Notes: generated by a model not told the origin, from the sequence alone. DNA of 64,000 nucleotides from Chara braunii (GCA_003427395.1 BFEA01000467.1:1021925-1085924), one strand, 5' to 3'; shown: positions 9,859 through 21,190, counted from the first letter of the stretch. Made by a program: numbers and translations.

Positions 9859-10139
9859 GTATGGTTACCGTAATCTCTCAATCCTCATTGTTGTACTCAG
9901 CTTGTCGCACTCTGGTCGTTTCCTTGCCCTTCTTGGGAAGGATGCACAACTCTCGGAAAGAAGATACTTGGGCCACTTCTAGTTCTTGGTAGATTGTTTT
10001 CTTTTCCGATCTTTCATTCAGAAATGAGCATTTCAAGGCATGAGTTTTGTGAATCTGTCTGGTTGCTGCACAATGCACAACTTGACCTGTTGAGCCACAG
10101 GTTACCCATTGAAATCCTGTCAGCTATAATGTTAGGGGC

Positions 10140-10360
10140 TACCCCCTCCAGCCCTCTTTGTCTGCCTGTCTGTCTATCTCTCCGTTTGTTCGCTGGTCTG
10201 TTGGACCGTCAGTCCGTTAGTCCGCTGATCCGTCGGTTGGTCAGCTGGCTAGTCTGTCAGTCAGCCAATCGGTCGGTCCGTCCGCCTGTCCTCCATCCTT
10301 CCTTCCGTCGATCAGTTGGTATGTCGGTTGGTTGGTCGCTCTGTCCATTGTCTGTCTCCC

Positions 10361-10405
<45 letters not shown>

Positions 10406-11124
10406 GCCTGTCTGCCTGTCTGCCTGCCTGTCTGTCTGTCTCTCTGTCTGTCTGTTTGTTTGTCTATCGGTCTGCCGATCTGTCAGTTCATCGGTCCGTC
10501 AGTCTGTCGGGACGTTTGTCTGTCTATTCGGCTGTGTTTGTTTGTCTGCCGGTCCGCCGGTCCATTGTTTCATCGATCAGTCAGTCCGTTGGTTCATCGG
10601 TCCGTCGGGCTGTCTGTCTACCGGGCTGTCAGGCTGTCGGGCTGTTGGGTTGTCAGGCAGTCTGTCCGCCGGTCTGTCGGTCCATCGGCTCGTCCACTTG
10701 TCGATCTGTTCGTTTGTCCGTCCGTTCATCTGCCAGTCCATCCGGCTGTCGTCCATCTGTCCATCCATCCATCCATCTGTCTGCCCATCCATCTGGCCGT
10801 TGGTCTGCTGGTCTGCCCATCCGCCCGTTTGTCGATCCGTCGGTCAGTCCTCCGGTCAGTCGGTCGGTCAGTTAGTCACTCGGTGGGTAAGTTGGTTCTG
10901 CGGGCGGTCAGCTTGTCAGTCACTCAGGTCCTCACTCGCCCCGTCAGTTGGTCGATCAGTCGGTCAGTCTGTTTGTCCGTCGGTCCATCGGCAGGTTGGT
11001 CAGTTGGTTGGTCAGTCGGTTGATTGGTTGGTCCATCGGTTGGCTGGTCGGTGTCTGTCTGTCTGTCTGTCTGTCTGCCTGTCTGCCTGCCTGCCTACCT
11101 GTCTGCCTGCCTTTGGCTTCCTGT

Positions 11125-11159
<35 letters not shown>

Positions 11160-11184
11160 TGCCTGCCTCTGCCTGCCTGCCTGT

Positions 11185-11223
<39 letters not shown>

Positions 11224-11237
11224 CGTCTCTCTCTCTC
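10140..11237. repeat. Degenerate TGTC/TGCC tetranucleotide array
   Basis: About 1.1 kb of imperfect TGTC, CGGT and TGCC units ends in CT repeats at the N gap. All three plus frames are open for long distances (Ser/Cys/Leu/Val-rich) because of the repeat, so these are not genes. It lies in the intron between the kinase and RING exons. Confidence 0.85.
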
Positions 11238-11387
11238 NNNNNNNNNNNNNNNNNNNNNNNNNNNNNNNNNNNNNNNNNNNNNNNNNNNNNNNNNNNNNNN
11301 NNNNNNNNNNNNNNNNNNNNNNNNNNNNNNNNNNNNNNNNNNNNNNNNNNNNNNNNNNNNNNNNNNNNNNNNNNNNNNNNNNNNNNN
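11238..11387. other. Assembly gap of 150 N
   Basis: An unresolved gap inside a CT-repeat tract. CT repeat continues on the far side to about 11435 and is followed by a TA repeat to about 11480, so the gap is a collapsed microsatellite. Confidence 1.

Positions 11388-11482
<95 letters not shown>
11388..11482. repeat. CT then TA microsatellite
   Basis: CT dinucleotides from 11388 to about 11436 pass directly into TA dinucleotides to about 11480. It lies in the intron before the RING exon. Confidence 0.95.
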
Positions 11483-11484
<2 letters not shown>

Positions 11485-11942
11485 ATTTTTCTAGGCTGTT
11501 CCTCTTTAACGTGGGTTTTGCACAGTTTCACGTCTCAGATTTGTTTCGACTGTGGTGCCACTGCCATTGAAATCCACTCGTATAAAGCCATGTTTAGATC
11601 TGTGAAAACGCTATAAATCGAGAAATCACTGTTCTTTATCTTTTTGTTTTGTTAAAGAAACATAACAAAACGAAAAGGGAAAAAAAAACAGATGGTTGAA
11701 AAGGAGAAAGTTAAGGGAGAGAATCTGAAAAAGCTCTACCTCGTAAAATTCGGCTGCCTCCTGATATTTGGCTGCACATTGTGCACATGCTTACCCAACT
11801 CCTTTCACTATGACTTTTCTGGTTCCTGCTCCTCTTCATCTCCTTGTCCTCCTCCTCTATCCCCTCCTCCTCCTCCTCCTCTTTGTTTGTTCTCATTTTC
11901 TTCGTTTTGCGCTGGTTTGTTGGTTGGCTTTTGCATAAGCAG

Positions 11943-12269
11943 GGTTACCTTTCAGCAAGCAGTGAAGACAGCACTGATCGCCTTTTGAGGGAGAGAGGAG
12001 GTGGTACTCTTAGTGACTACTGTCTGTACTGTCGCCGGGAGCCGAGGGACGTGGTGGTTCTTCCTTGTGGGCATCGCATAGCGTGCGTCCGATGTGCAAG
12101 TTGCCTCAGTTCCTTGTCGTATCTTATGTGCCCACTTTGCGGCAGTCAAGTCACGGCGACTCATGAGGTGGCCAAAGGTCAAAATGCACCTGGACATGGA
12201 CCAGGTCTGTTTACAAATAAGCCCACCGGCGACTTCCTCGCTGCTGTTCATTCACATTTAGACCCATAA
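11943..12269 (+). CDS. Kinase-RING gene, last exon with RING-HC finger
   Basis: The exon opens GYLSASSEDSTDRLL after the acceptor AAGCAG and ends at TAA 12267-12269, giving 108 codons. It encodes a C3HC4 RING-HC finger: CLYC, eleven residues, CGH, three residues, CVRC, eleven residues, CPLC. The context VVVLPCGH and the short spacing resemble the C-terminal RINGs of MULAN, BOI and IAP-type E3 ligases, which recruit E2-ubiquitin. Phase 0 matches the donor at 9858. The model is therefore an RLK/RLCK-type kinase with a C-terminal RING, possibly coupling phosphorylation to ubiquitination. The splice is inferred. The exon could belong to a separate gene, but no start or promoter is evident between them. 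Confidence 0.75.
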   Translation, partial: GYLSASSEDSTDRLLRERGGGTLSDYCLYCRREPRDVVVLPCGHRIACVRCASCLSSLSYLMCPLCGSQVTATHEVAKGQNAPGHGPGLFTNKPTGDFLAAVHSHLDP

Positions 12270-12895
12270 GGTAAGGCTTATGCCATATCTGGTCGTCTAC
12301 ATCATTCGTCCGCTAGAGTCTGTCTTGCACGTCCTACAGGATTCAACTCACTGCTAGAGTCTGGGAAAGCCTACACACAAGAACAGCTCATCATGGTGAG
12401 GCTCTGGCAACTGCACCGCTTGCATGTTTCGACATATGATTCTCCTGTGGCGGCGGGGCGGGCACCTCGAGGTCAGCACCACACGGAGATGACGGATCCC
12501 GCAGTCGGACAAAGTTTTGGCGTTATCGTTGTGCTCGAACGTGGGCGCATTTGTCTCGTCAACGCATACGTTGCTCAACTTCTGTACAGGAGTCTATACA
12601 CGTTTCCTGTTGCGCACATCCGACGTGATAGGACTGTGCAATTGCCGATTTTGGCGCAGTGAGGTGGGTGTTGCAGATATTTGCAACAAGAGGACATGGC
12701 TGAGTTTACGCGCAGAGGATTCAGAAGGCAGGAAAGGAGAGGTAGGGAACGGAACGTAGGGAAGGAGTGGAGACTGATGATGATTATAGGATGGTGCTAC
12801 TTGGTCAGTTAGATGATCCTCATGTGTTCAAGCGAGCCAATGGAGAGTTGTTCCCTTGAGTCAACTAATGAGGATACAATGCCTTGCTTGCTGGA
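12270..12895. other. Probable 3' flank of the kinase-RING gene
   Basis: No further coding exon is recognisable. Small open frames here lack domain content. Confidence 0.4.
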
Positions 12896-13035
12896 TTCAG
12901 GGCGTCACAACACCACTCTCGAAATGTGCAAAATGAGAATGAACTTCCTGCGAGAACATGGCCAGATGCACCCACCACATTTTTGTCTTTTTCACATTTC
13001 GAGAGTGGTGTGGCGAGGCCCTCACTCTCGGGAAT
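12896..13035. repeat. Foldback element, copy 1
   Basis: ACACCACTCTCGAAATGTG (from about 12908) and CACATTTCGAGAGTGGTGT (about 12997-13015) form inverted arms around a middle containing GAGAACATGG and TTTTTGTCTTTTT. The copy at 23690-23815 shares arms and middle in the same order. The middle is not palindromic, so the two loci share a real element. Confidence 0.7.
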
Positions 13036-13149
13036 CGTCACGTTTCTGCCGAGCCGAGCTGTAAGAAGAAGTTGAGACCTTGGACCTCGCTACATTGCAG
13101 AACATCCTAAATGCATCTGGAGCTACAAATGGTCCCGATAGTCAAATGT

Positions 13150-13570
13150 CCGGTTGGTCAGAATGTATCTGGTCCATTGACAGGTCAGATACGTGTGGTC
13201 TGTTGAGTAGAGGAGTGAGGTCCCTTGTCTGTGTTGACGTACATAGGTTTCAACTGGATAAAGCAGCAATTACTAACTTTTCTGGCAATCGATCGGAATG
13301 TATCTGGTCCATATGCAGTTCAGGTACATGTCAAATGTTGAGCAGTGGAGCGCGACCCCTTGTAACCTTTTCTGTGTTAAAGTACATGGATTTCAACTCG
13401 ATAAGCAGCAATTTCTAACTTCTGGCAGTCGATTGGAAGGCATCTGGTCCATACGCAGTCCAGATACATGTTGATTGCTGAGTAGTGGAGTTAGGCCCCT
13501 TGTAACTTTTCTGTGTTAAAGTACATGGGTTTCATCTGGATAAGCAGCAACCGCTAACTTCTGGCAATGC
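13150..13570. repeat. Tandem repeat of about 137 bp, three units
   Basis: Units begin near TATCTGGTCCAT at 13166, 13301 and 13441 and share TTTCTGTGTTAAAGTACATGG and AAGCAGCAA. Divergence between units is moderate. No coding potential is consistent across units. Confidence 0.8.
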
Positions 13571-14059
13571 CTGCTCCCAGCCATTAAACATATACGTCAG
13601 TCCTATGGGGATCCCTCTTTTTTTTTTTTTTTTCCCAAGGGGTTAGCTCCTGACATTGTTGTATTGAACTCATGCTCTGCTCCTCCTCACAGTTGCACTT
13701 GTGTACCATGCAGCCACATGGGCTTGGTGACCCTTTTTTCCTCCCACAAAAGCCACTCCGATGGGGTGATCCATTTTTCTGCTGCTGTGTTATCACTGTT
13801 ATGGTCTACGCTGCTATCAGGTCCATCAGAAGCGGTAGTACAGAAAAGAGATCGTCTGAGTGGGTACGCGTAGAAGGGTTGAGGGTCGAGATTCTCGGCA
13901 ACAGCTCGCCGAGGAGATGTAGTGAGAAAGTCGATAGCGCCATGATACTAAAACCCGTGTCATCTTCTTCTTCATTTGCGTAGAAGGGTTGAGATTCTCG
14001 GCAATAGCTCGCCGAGAGATCATTATCATTTATGATCTGTAGATTACTGATCCGCGCTT

Positions 14060-14165
14060 TAGGGCGTTTCAGGCCCTGCCAAGCACACACGGCCTCGAAC
14101 TGGCACCCTCAGCCGCACAGGAACCAAGTCTCTTAACCACTACAGCCCCCAAGCGGTGTTCAAAA
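14060..14165 (-). repeat. tRNA-like SINE head, distinct family
   Basis: On the minus strand TGTAGTGGTTAAGAG (A-box-like) and CCAGTTCGAGGCCG (B-box-like) are spaced as in a pol III promoter. It differs in sequence from the families at 5915 and 7921. Confidence 0.5.
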
Positions 14166-14223
14166 GTGGAATGGTACCGGCCATGATATCCAACCCACCC
14201 CTGCAGGGCTGTAGTGTCCAACG

Positions 14224-14338
14224 CACACACACCACACACACACACACCGCACACACACAACACACACACACACCACACACACACACCACACACACACCAC
14301 ACACACACCACACACACACCACACACACACCCCACACA
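14224..14338. repeat. CA microsatellite
   Basis: Imperfect CACACACACAC repeat with CACC interruptions. Open frames on both strands here are repeat artefacts. Confidence 0.95.
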
Positions 14339-14499
14339 GACATGGCAATCAGTGCACACTTGGTTACAACGCCACGCGGCCCACCACCATTATTTGGGGT
14401 GCAGACATCTGCTTACATCCACAAACCTTTGCTTCCACTAATCCCGCATTTTGAGCGCAGCCACAGCAGCAGCAAAGGGGGGTAATTGGTAGATACTAG

Positions 14500-15240
14500 A
14501 TACAGCCCACGTTCAATCCTTCTTGGTTTATCGCGGCCAAGTTTTGCCCGTCCGGTAGAGAGCGCGCACGCACGGGCATTGCAGGCTGTCTGATGTTGAA
14601 ATCTGGCGGTCGGGATTTGGTCCCTCCCCTCTCAGCCTCTTTCACCGGATTATGAATCTGTCCCTGCTGCGCCAGTTTCATTTTTCGGTAGTGCGGGGGA
14701 TTCGTTTTCCGGTAGGCCTTTTTTTTTCCGTTTCCGATCCGCAAAGTTTGGTTGCGATAAACCAAAAAGGCTTTTGGTGCTTTTTTTTTTGCATGAACTG
14801 TATCTAACAGTTATCCATCCCACCAGAGACTCAGAGCGCCTGTCCGGCCGGCCCTGTCGTTCCAAACCATGAACTTTTTCTTCTTCGACTAACCCCACAT
14901 TTGTTTTTCTGAGCGATTCCTTTTGGATTCGAACTCGCGATCTGTACATCTGCAGTTACATCCACAAACTTTTTTTTCTTTAACTAAACTTTCATTTTGA
15001 GTGCGGCCGGAGTGCCCACAAGCCTGTTGTTCCAAACCAACAGTACCCGAGAGCAGGTTTGGGACAACAGGCTCATGGGCCCGCAAGCCTGTTGTTCTAC
15101 ACCAACAGCGCCACAGGGTGGGTTTGCGACGACAGGCTCCTGGGTACTGCTAGGTAGTTTATACAACTCTGCTCGCCATGTGGCGAGCGAGCATGAACGA
15201 GGGGGTATTTTGTGCCAGTACTAGGCCGTGTCATTGGAGG
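14500..15240. repeat. Repeat-derived sequence with a palindromic tandem pair
   Basis: At about 15010-15140, two adjacent units share CAAGCCTGTTGTTC, ACCAACAG and GACAACAGGCTC. Each unit is itself an imperfect palindrome. The part around 14640-14700 (ACCGGATTATGAATCTG and following) resembles 29660-29720, so both are pieces of one dispersed repeat. No gene is seen. Confidence 0.5.
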
Positions 15241-15783
15241 ACAACAACTGTAAGTTTGTACACGAGTGAGGGCATACTCACCCTAGCTGCTCTATCTTAA
15301 ATTTATCAGACTGCATTTACGGCCGGACTTGGATGAATCTGACCGCAACTATGTCCATAAACAAGTAAGAAGTGCTACTAGTGTGAGTGTGCCTCCTTGA
15401 TTGCAAGTTGTGTTGTATGGTGGTTGTAACTTCTAAGTAGTACATTGTCGGCGCTTTCTTACTGGGGTAAAACTTTCGTACTGCGGTAAAACGGTGAATC
15501 GTATGGTGATGGTATGCACCGCACATCTGATCTAACGGATCAGTTATCACATCGTGACAATGTGCGGCATTTGTTTTTGTTTCTTTAGCTCTGTTTTCTT
15601 TAGCCAAAGCCAGGTAATGCCCCCCCGTAACATGATTTGTTCTGTTTTACATATGGGACGCTGGGCCCGGTTCCCAGCACGTACCGCTATCTACGAATAG
15701 ATCGGAGCAAATTTTTCTTTGAAGGTCCCTGGTACCTGTAAGTTGCTGTGGTGGACACTTTTTTTTTTTTTTTTTTTCTTTTT

Positions 15784-15891
15784 TGGACCATTTATCAATT
15801 TATGTGTGTCATCCTTGCGCAACGGCCATGGCACCATGCTAATCTTCTTTCTCTGTATCGTTCCAGTTTTAACGGATGTCCCAAAGGACAC
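15784..15891 (-). pseudogene. U6 snRNA retropseudogene, nearly full length
   Basis: Read on the minus strand, this matches U6 from the 5' stem-loop (GGGACATCCG) through AACGATACAGAGAA, GATTAGCATGG and TGCGCAAGGATGACAC to ATGGTCC. It has two short insertions, near GATACAGAGAA and after GCATGG. It is followed by a long A run (T run at 15759-15783 on plus). No plant upstream sequence element or TATA box precedes it. The A tail and missing promoter indicate a LINE-mobilised copy, not a working spliceosomal U6 gene. Confidence 0.85.
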
Positions 15892-16084
15892 TGCGGTGGC
15901 GGTAGCCAGTGTAGTAAATTGATGCCTGGGAGTGAGAAGTTCCCAGTAGAGAGTGACTGTAAGTTGTCAAGTCGTAGCAACCGTGAGTTTTTAACTTTCT
16001 TCGTACATGGTTAATCAGAGCTGTGAGTTTTTACCTTCCTACATACGCGGTAACATAGAAGTTACTGGTGGTGCAGTAGCTGTG

Positions 16085-16089
<5 letters not shown>

Positions 16090-16115
<26 letters not shown>

Positions 16116-16560
16116 GAGCTGTTGCAGGGGAACTGAGAGTTTTTAACTTTTTATTCATAAAGAAGAGTAGTGAAAGTTACCAGTAAGTAACACACGGTAA
16201 CTGCGGGTTTATCTATGGTGAAGGAGTTCAGATCAGCACAGTGGCAGCAAGCTGTAATTGTCAGGTTTCCATGTCCGGTAACGGCAATTTGCTGGTAGTA
16301 CAGTTACCGTAAACTGTTGCAGGGTAACTGTGAGTTTTTTTTTTTTTTTTCCCCTTCGTAGAGAGTAGTAGAAGTTACCATGGTAATTGCAGGTTTGTCC
16401 ATGGTAAGTATGCGTTCCCATTGGCACAGGAACAGCACCAAGATGTTAACTTCTGCTAGTTCCTGGTGGTACAGTAACTGTAAGCTGTTGCTCAGTAACT
16501 TTGGGTTCCTGCATGGGAGTAACTGGAATGTACGACGACTAGAGTAACTCTTTTTTTTTT
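16090..16560. repeat. GTAACTGTGAGTTTT-type dispersed repeat tract
   Basis: Short variants of GGTAACTGTGAGTTT and AAGTTACCAGT recur irregularly among T runs. They are related to the more regular array at 17450-17590. Confidence 0.6.
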
Positions 16561-16829
16561 TTTTTTTTTTTTTTTTGGGGGGGGGGACAAATGCTCCAGT
16601 CTACTCGTGGGGAGCAGCACGTGCTGGGAACCGGGCCCAGCGTCCCATATAGGATTACACGAGTCACAACTAGAGTAACTCTCATCTGCTAGTGACCGGA
16701 ATTTGTCGCCACCTCTTTCCCCCAAACAAAATGTCCCAGTCATTCTGTTGGTAACTTCAGGTTTCCACATTACTCCAAGGTACTGATGGTACAGTACTGT
16801 TTCCTGGGATGCGAGAAAGCCCAAATCCT

Positions 16830-17440
16830 ATGGAATGAAGTAGAGCTATTGTGGAGCAAGCTCTCCAGTAAAATAGTACAAATTAGCCCTGGCACCCCCT
16901 TCCTAGACTTAGAACAAACACCGCCCTTCGGCCCTTCCCACCACAAGTGAAAAGAGCACAGGTGAGGTTCCTAAGTTAAGTTTTGGTTTGCCTAATGAAA
17001 TACTAGTCCGTCCAACGGACTAAGTCTCCAACCAAGCGTGCAGATATCCAGGGGGGCAAGCAGAAGAGGTCGTACAGGATCAGAAAAAAAATCCAAGCAC
17101 AGAAGGCAGTAAGCATAGAAAAGCTAACGATCTAGAAGCAGAGAGAGACAGATCCGCTGTGCGCCACGGAGGCAAGGGAAAATCCAGACAGTCACGTTAA
17201 AAGCAGAACCTCAGTTGAATAGGATAACTTAGGCAGGGGTGAAGAGTGGTACATCCTTCCTTCGGGAAGTACTCAATGCTGTCCTTCAGACCTCCACACC
17301 ATAAGGGGGAGGAGCGTGAGGGTGTAATCTTTGTGATCCCTTCAGACTTGCCGGTGGAATAGGAACCGGACTGATGCTCCCCAGAATGGAAACGGAGCCG
17401 GAAGGTTCTGTTTTTCTATTAAAAAAAAAAAAAAAAAAAA
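16830..17440. other. No gene seen
   Basis: The sequence shows no coding or RNA signal. An A run lies at 17421-17441. Confidence 0.4.
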
Positions 17441-17449
17441 AACCTGATG

Positions 17450-17600
17450 GTACAGTAACTGTAATCTGTTGCTCAGTAACTGTAAGCTGTTGCTCAGTAA
17501 CTGTAAGCTGTTGCTCCATAACTGTAAGCTGTTGCTCAGTAACTGTAAGCTGTTGCTCCGTAACTGTAACCTGTTGCTCAGTAACTGTGGGTTCCTGAAT
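17450..17600. repeat. Tandem repeat of about 21 bp
   Basis: GTAACTGTAAGCTGTTGCTC is repeated about six times with single-base changes (TCAG or TCCG at the joint). It gives open frames on both strands. Confidence 0.85.
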
Positions 17601-17899
17601 GTTAGTAACTGGAATATATGAGGGCTCCAGTAACTTTCAGCTGTTGTGTAGTAAATGTGAGTTTCTGTCTGGTGACTGGAACTTGCCACCACCTTCTTCC
17701 CCCAAACATTGTCAACGTATCTGCCCTGAAAGTTGGACTACATACGACTTTCCTGACTGGGCATTGCGTTCAGGGGGGGAAGGTACTACTATCGTAAATG
17801 CCGGAATTTGGGTCCAGAGGCTCTCCTTGTTTGGGCCCGGTTCCGCTGGGTCCCAAGGGTCCCACGTAGGTCTCAACAAGGTCCCAACCAAGAAGAGTC

Positions 17900-18720
17900 C
17901 TACCTGAACTTAGTTCAGTCTCAACTGCACTAAAAAACGAAATTTCAACTTCTGGCAGAACCTACAGACTACAACCGTTCAGTGATGAAAAGACAAAGCA
18001 CTGTAGAAAGACTCGGCATGTATAACAAGATACTTCATTTTCCATTCATCAGGTGAGTGGGTAGATCACATGCATCCAGTCACACAATCAAGACCACAGA
18101 GGAGTAGGAAAAGAAACCAAGAGTACCCCAGCAGGACTATCAATACCATACACACATACATGGGCATCCTGTAGGTGCACGACACTTACCTGAGTGGCCT
18201 TGAGCTTCGAGATGAAGAGAACTCACCCCCCTTCTCGTATGGTCCTCCTGATCCATCTAACGCTACCCCTACACTAGTGTCCTATCTCCTAGGAGGGTCT
18301 GACTCCAACACCCAAGTGCAACGCCGGATCCCTCGTCGATGCTGAAGAACAAAGTAGCAACTTGCAGTCCGTTGATGCAGAATGGCCGCTGACCCTCAAG
18401 CTCGCCTACTTGAGGGCAACCCTTAAGTTCCCAAGTGTCTCCCTTGAACCAGATTCCAGGTGCGAGTGCCTCTCACTGTCGCCTCTCTCAAATCGCCGCA
18501 TGAAGTCTCCTTGAAATGTCTCGCCACCCTAATCTCACTCTCAAGCAACCTGGTTAGGGTCTATGTTGACCCCACATGACCTAACCAGGTGGGGGCAGCT
18601 TCCCTTAGCCACGCTGCCCCACTTCCCTCAACCATCCAACCCTAACCCTAAGTGTTGCCCTCAACCACTTAGGTTAGGGTTAGGGTAGCAAAGTCAACTC
18701 TCACCAGCAAGTAGAATCCC
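17900..18720 (-). mobile_element. Possible internal region of an LTR element
   Basis: On the minus strand this lies immediately downstream of the primer-binding site at 18721-18731. No gag or pol motif is recognisable. Near 18640-18690 an inverted repeat is made of AACCCTAACCCTAAGTG and CACTTAGGTTAGGGTTAGGG. Confidence 0.4.
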
Positions 18721-18734
18721 CTCTGATACCAATG
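18721..18734 (-). mobile_element. LTR end and initiator-tRNA-Met primer-binding site
   Basis: The minus strand reads ATAACA (LTR 3' end with the canonical CA), one spacer base, then TGGTATCAGAG, complementary to the 3' end of initiator tRNA-Met. This is the usual primer site of plant Ty1/copia and many Ty3 elements. The LTR itself extends to higher coordinates. Its outer end is not defined and I found no second LTR. Confidence 0.7.
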
Positions 18735-19060
18735 TTATGACCCTGGCCAATTTCGAGATACACATCCACTGGAAAGTACAATGCCATCCAATTGCAGAAA
18801 GAAATGAATGAACTTGAGAGGTGAGAGAGGAGTAGAAGAAGAAGAAGAAGTAAGAAAGAAGAAGAAGAAGATGTACACCAGCAAAGACAATGATAAGGCT
18901 CTTCTTCTTTGCCTAACAATCTCCTCCTCCTTATCTCCCCCTTCTCTTATTCATACAAGAATTAATAATATAATGTTGAATGACTGGTCCAGAATCATGT
19001 CCGAGTCCCTACTGCAGGTATCACTCAAGGTCCACCATAGCCATGGCCGCCTCCCCCACT
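18735..19060 (-). mobile_element. Putative LTR body
   Basis: This is inferred from the adjacent primer-binding site. It contains an AT-rich stretch around 18950-18975 that could hold a promoter on the minus strand. The outer boundary is a guess because no matching LTR was found. Confidence 0.35.
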
Positions 19061-19079
19061 CTTCATACACATAGGCCGA

Positions 19080-19960
19080 GGCTATGGCGGACTACTAGGC
19101 CTTGCTCCGATGCCCAAAGGACAACACAAAGCAGCTATGGCTGCTTGGACTCAGGCCGCCATGTCCAACCCTGCCCTGAAGCTTCTTGGTGTGGCTTTCC
19201 CCGGCTGGGGACTCCTTGCTGCAGCGCCCACCAAGGTGATGAACATGGCTGCCACCATAGCCAGGTAAGTACCCCTGGCGCTCCTCTCCCTTCCTCCTTC
19301 CTTCCTCCTTCTTCCTCCCTCTAGTCCTTCTTCTTCCTCCCCAGCAGCGCAGCTCCAACCCAGCGCTGCTCTCTCCAGCGCTCCACCAGTGTGTCGCCAA
19401 ACTTGCACACCGAAAAAGAGGCCGGGTTTTCCGCCCGGCCGGAAGATATAGCGGCCTGCTTTGCCTCTTGGGCGGTGACTTCCAGGCCGCTGGCCTTCCC
19501 AAGCAACCGGTACCTCTTCCTCCTTTTGGAGGGAACATCATTGCAGACTCTGATATTGCCCCTACAGGCCCTAGACTCAGACTGGTACCCGCTAGACCTA
19601 GCCTACACTACTGGCCTCTAAAAATGCCACTTTTGTCTTCTTCTGCTCGGCCTCTGGTACCTGCATATTTACCCCCCTGCCGGGTGCGGTACCGGCCTAC
19701 CAGTGCTTTTTCCCCTGCTGCAACCCTTCGAAGCCACGGCCACAGGTAAGTACCGGCCCTGAGGGCCCAACGAACGAACAAGTGCCCTGGCGGGCCACAC
19801 ACACACACACTCATACCAACCAGCACTCAGACAGGCATGGTCACACACGCAAGCCAACCAGCACTCAGACAGACATGCAGTCCAGCAAGCACACACACAC
19901 ACAGACTTAGCAGGCGGGGAACTCAGTAGGGCATTCAGTCTATGAGCAAAACTCAGAAAT
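19080..19960. repeat. Dispersed repeat shared with 35060-35540
   Basis: Both loci carry CACGGCCACAGGTAAGTACCG-like sequence (19737 and about 35287, the latter ACACGGCCATAGGTAAGTACG), then a GGGCC stretch, then CA repeats and CAGACTC phrases, in the same order. Each contains AG|GTAAGTA, an ideal 5' splice site, inside the repeat. The upstream part (19080-19280) contains a second AGGTAAGTA. The repeat may donate splice sites to host introns. This is an inference from sequence only. Confidence 0.5.
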
Positions 19961-20324
19961 CAGCTGTGTGTTTCAGTCCGTGTTTGGACGGGTTATCACA
20001 GTAATCACTGCACTCTTGCAGTTAAGTTGCCAAACTGGAAACCTGAACTCATTAACCGCATGCAAATGCAGGGTAGCTGTAGGTTCACTGTGCACTTACT
20101 GTGAGTAACCGTACAGTAACTGTGGGTAATTTTTTGGCAGTACAGATGTGCTGTCCCATGGTGACTGCAAGTCACCAATACGGCGAGGCCAAAACCACCT
20201 TAGAAATTGCAATATGGATGTGTGGCTGTGAGACATGTGGGATGAGTGTGGTTGGGTGCACCGTGTTGCGGAGCAATCCGTGCTGCAGGTGGCTGAAGTA
20301 CTTGTCTTGGGGCTTCATTTCCAC

Positions 20325-20402
20325 CCCAGCCCGCATAGCCTATTGGTTAGGTGTTTGCCCGACAAGCCGTTGGTTGTGCGTTCGATTCTCGAATTGGACA
20401 TG
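20325..20402 (+). repeat. tRNA-like SINE head, third family
   Basis: A-box-like TAGCCTATTGGTTAGG and B-box-like GCGTTCGATTCTC have pol III spacing. The acceptor stem does not pair well, so it is a tRNA-derived retroposon and not a tRNA gene. Confidence 0.55.
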
Positions 20403-20579
20403 CACAGGAATACTCAAGGGTTCTTCCCCCTTGTTGTCCTCGTGCGCAAATTTCACTCTCCAGTACCTCCACGTCTCTATGATGCATACAAACATGCTTA
20501 CTGCTCAGATACAGACGCAAACTTCATCAGACAACCACTCGACTACATGCAAGAATTTCCCTTCTAGGGGCCCATCCAT

Positions 20580-21190
20580 GGCCCCATGAATTTCATTACT
20601 TGGAATTTCATTATTTCACCCTTGGGGATTTCATTTTCATTTGTGACTTGGAATTTCATTTGCCGGAATTTCATTTGCCGGAATTTCATTCCGTGGAATT
20701 TAGCTCCTATAGGAATTCCATTGCAGAGAACTCGCTGCCCGGAATCTCCTCGGAATCTCCTCGGGTTTTCATTCCTGTCGGGATTTCATTCCTGTCAGGA
20801 CTTCATTCATCCGGATTTCATTCCTTCACCCGTTCCACCGTATGCTCTCATCTTTTTCATTTTCATTTAAGATTGAGTCTGCAGTGCGCTTCAGGTGTGT
20901 TAGGTCCATATTGGACTTGCGTTCTCTACATGTGCTGGTAAGTACGTCAGGAATCATCGTTTTTTTTTTTTTTCATTGTTAATAGTATTTTTAATACAGA
21001 GAAGACGTTGCTTCGTGCCTCGCCACATCTGGTCTGGTATTCCACCTACGTGAGGAATTTCACTCGTCGGGATTTCATTCCTTGGAATTTCATTCGTCGG
21101 TATTTCATTCCTTGGAATTTAGCTCCACGGAATCTCGGCATTTTGTTCCTCGGAATTTCACTCGTATGAGGAGTTTCGTCGTTTGCTGGA
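20580..21190. repeat. GGAATTTCATT repeat field
   Basis: GGAATTTCATT and GGGATTTCATT recur many times with short spacers (CCGT, CGTC, CTTG). There is a break with a T run near 20960. It is degenerate and has no coding content. Confidence 0.85.

Larger units (their letters stand above)
15646..16656. mobile_element. Candidate non-autonomous element with about 35-bp inverted termini
   Basis: TATGGGACGCTGGGCCCGG (from 15652) with the following TTCCCAGCACGT recurs in inverted orientation at about 16619-16654, ending CCCAGCGTCCCATAT. The interval of about 1 kb holds a U6 pseudogene and GTAACTGT-type repeats but no transposase. Related single copies lie near 17835 and 37370. Target-site duplications are not clear, so the termini could also be two independent insertions in opposite orientation. 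Confidence 0.5.

Noticed and set aside
10140-11616. Long open frames of 190-410 codons across the TGTC region
   Set aside because: They are products of tetranucleotide and dinucleotide repeats, run through an N gap, exist in several frames at once and contain no domain.
12776-12800. Second hammerhead-like core at GACTGATGATGATT
   Set aside because: No GAAAC or partner stem follows within a sensible distance.
15784-15891. Functional U6 snRNA gene
   Set aside because: Internal insertions, an A tail and the absence of an upstream sequence element and TATA box point to a retropseudogene.
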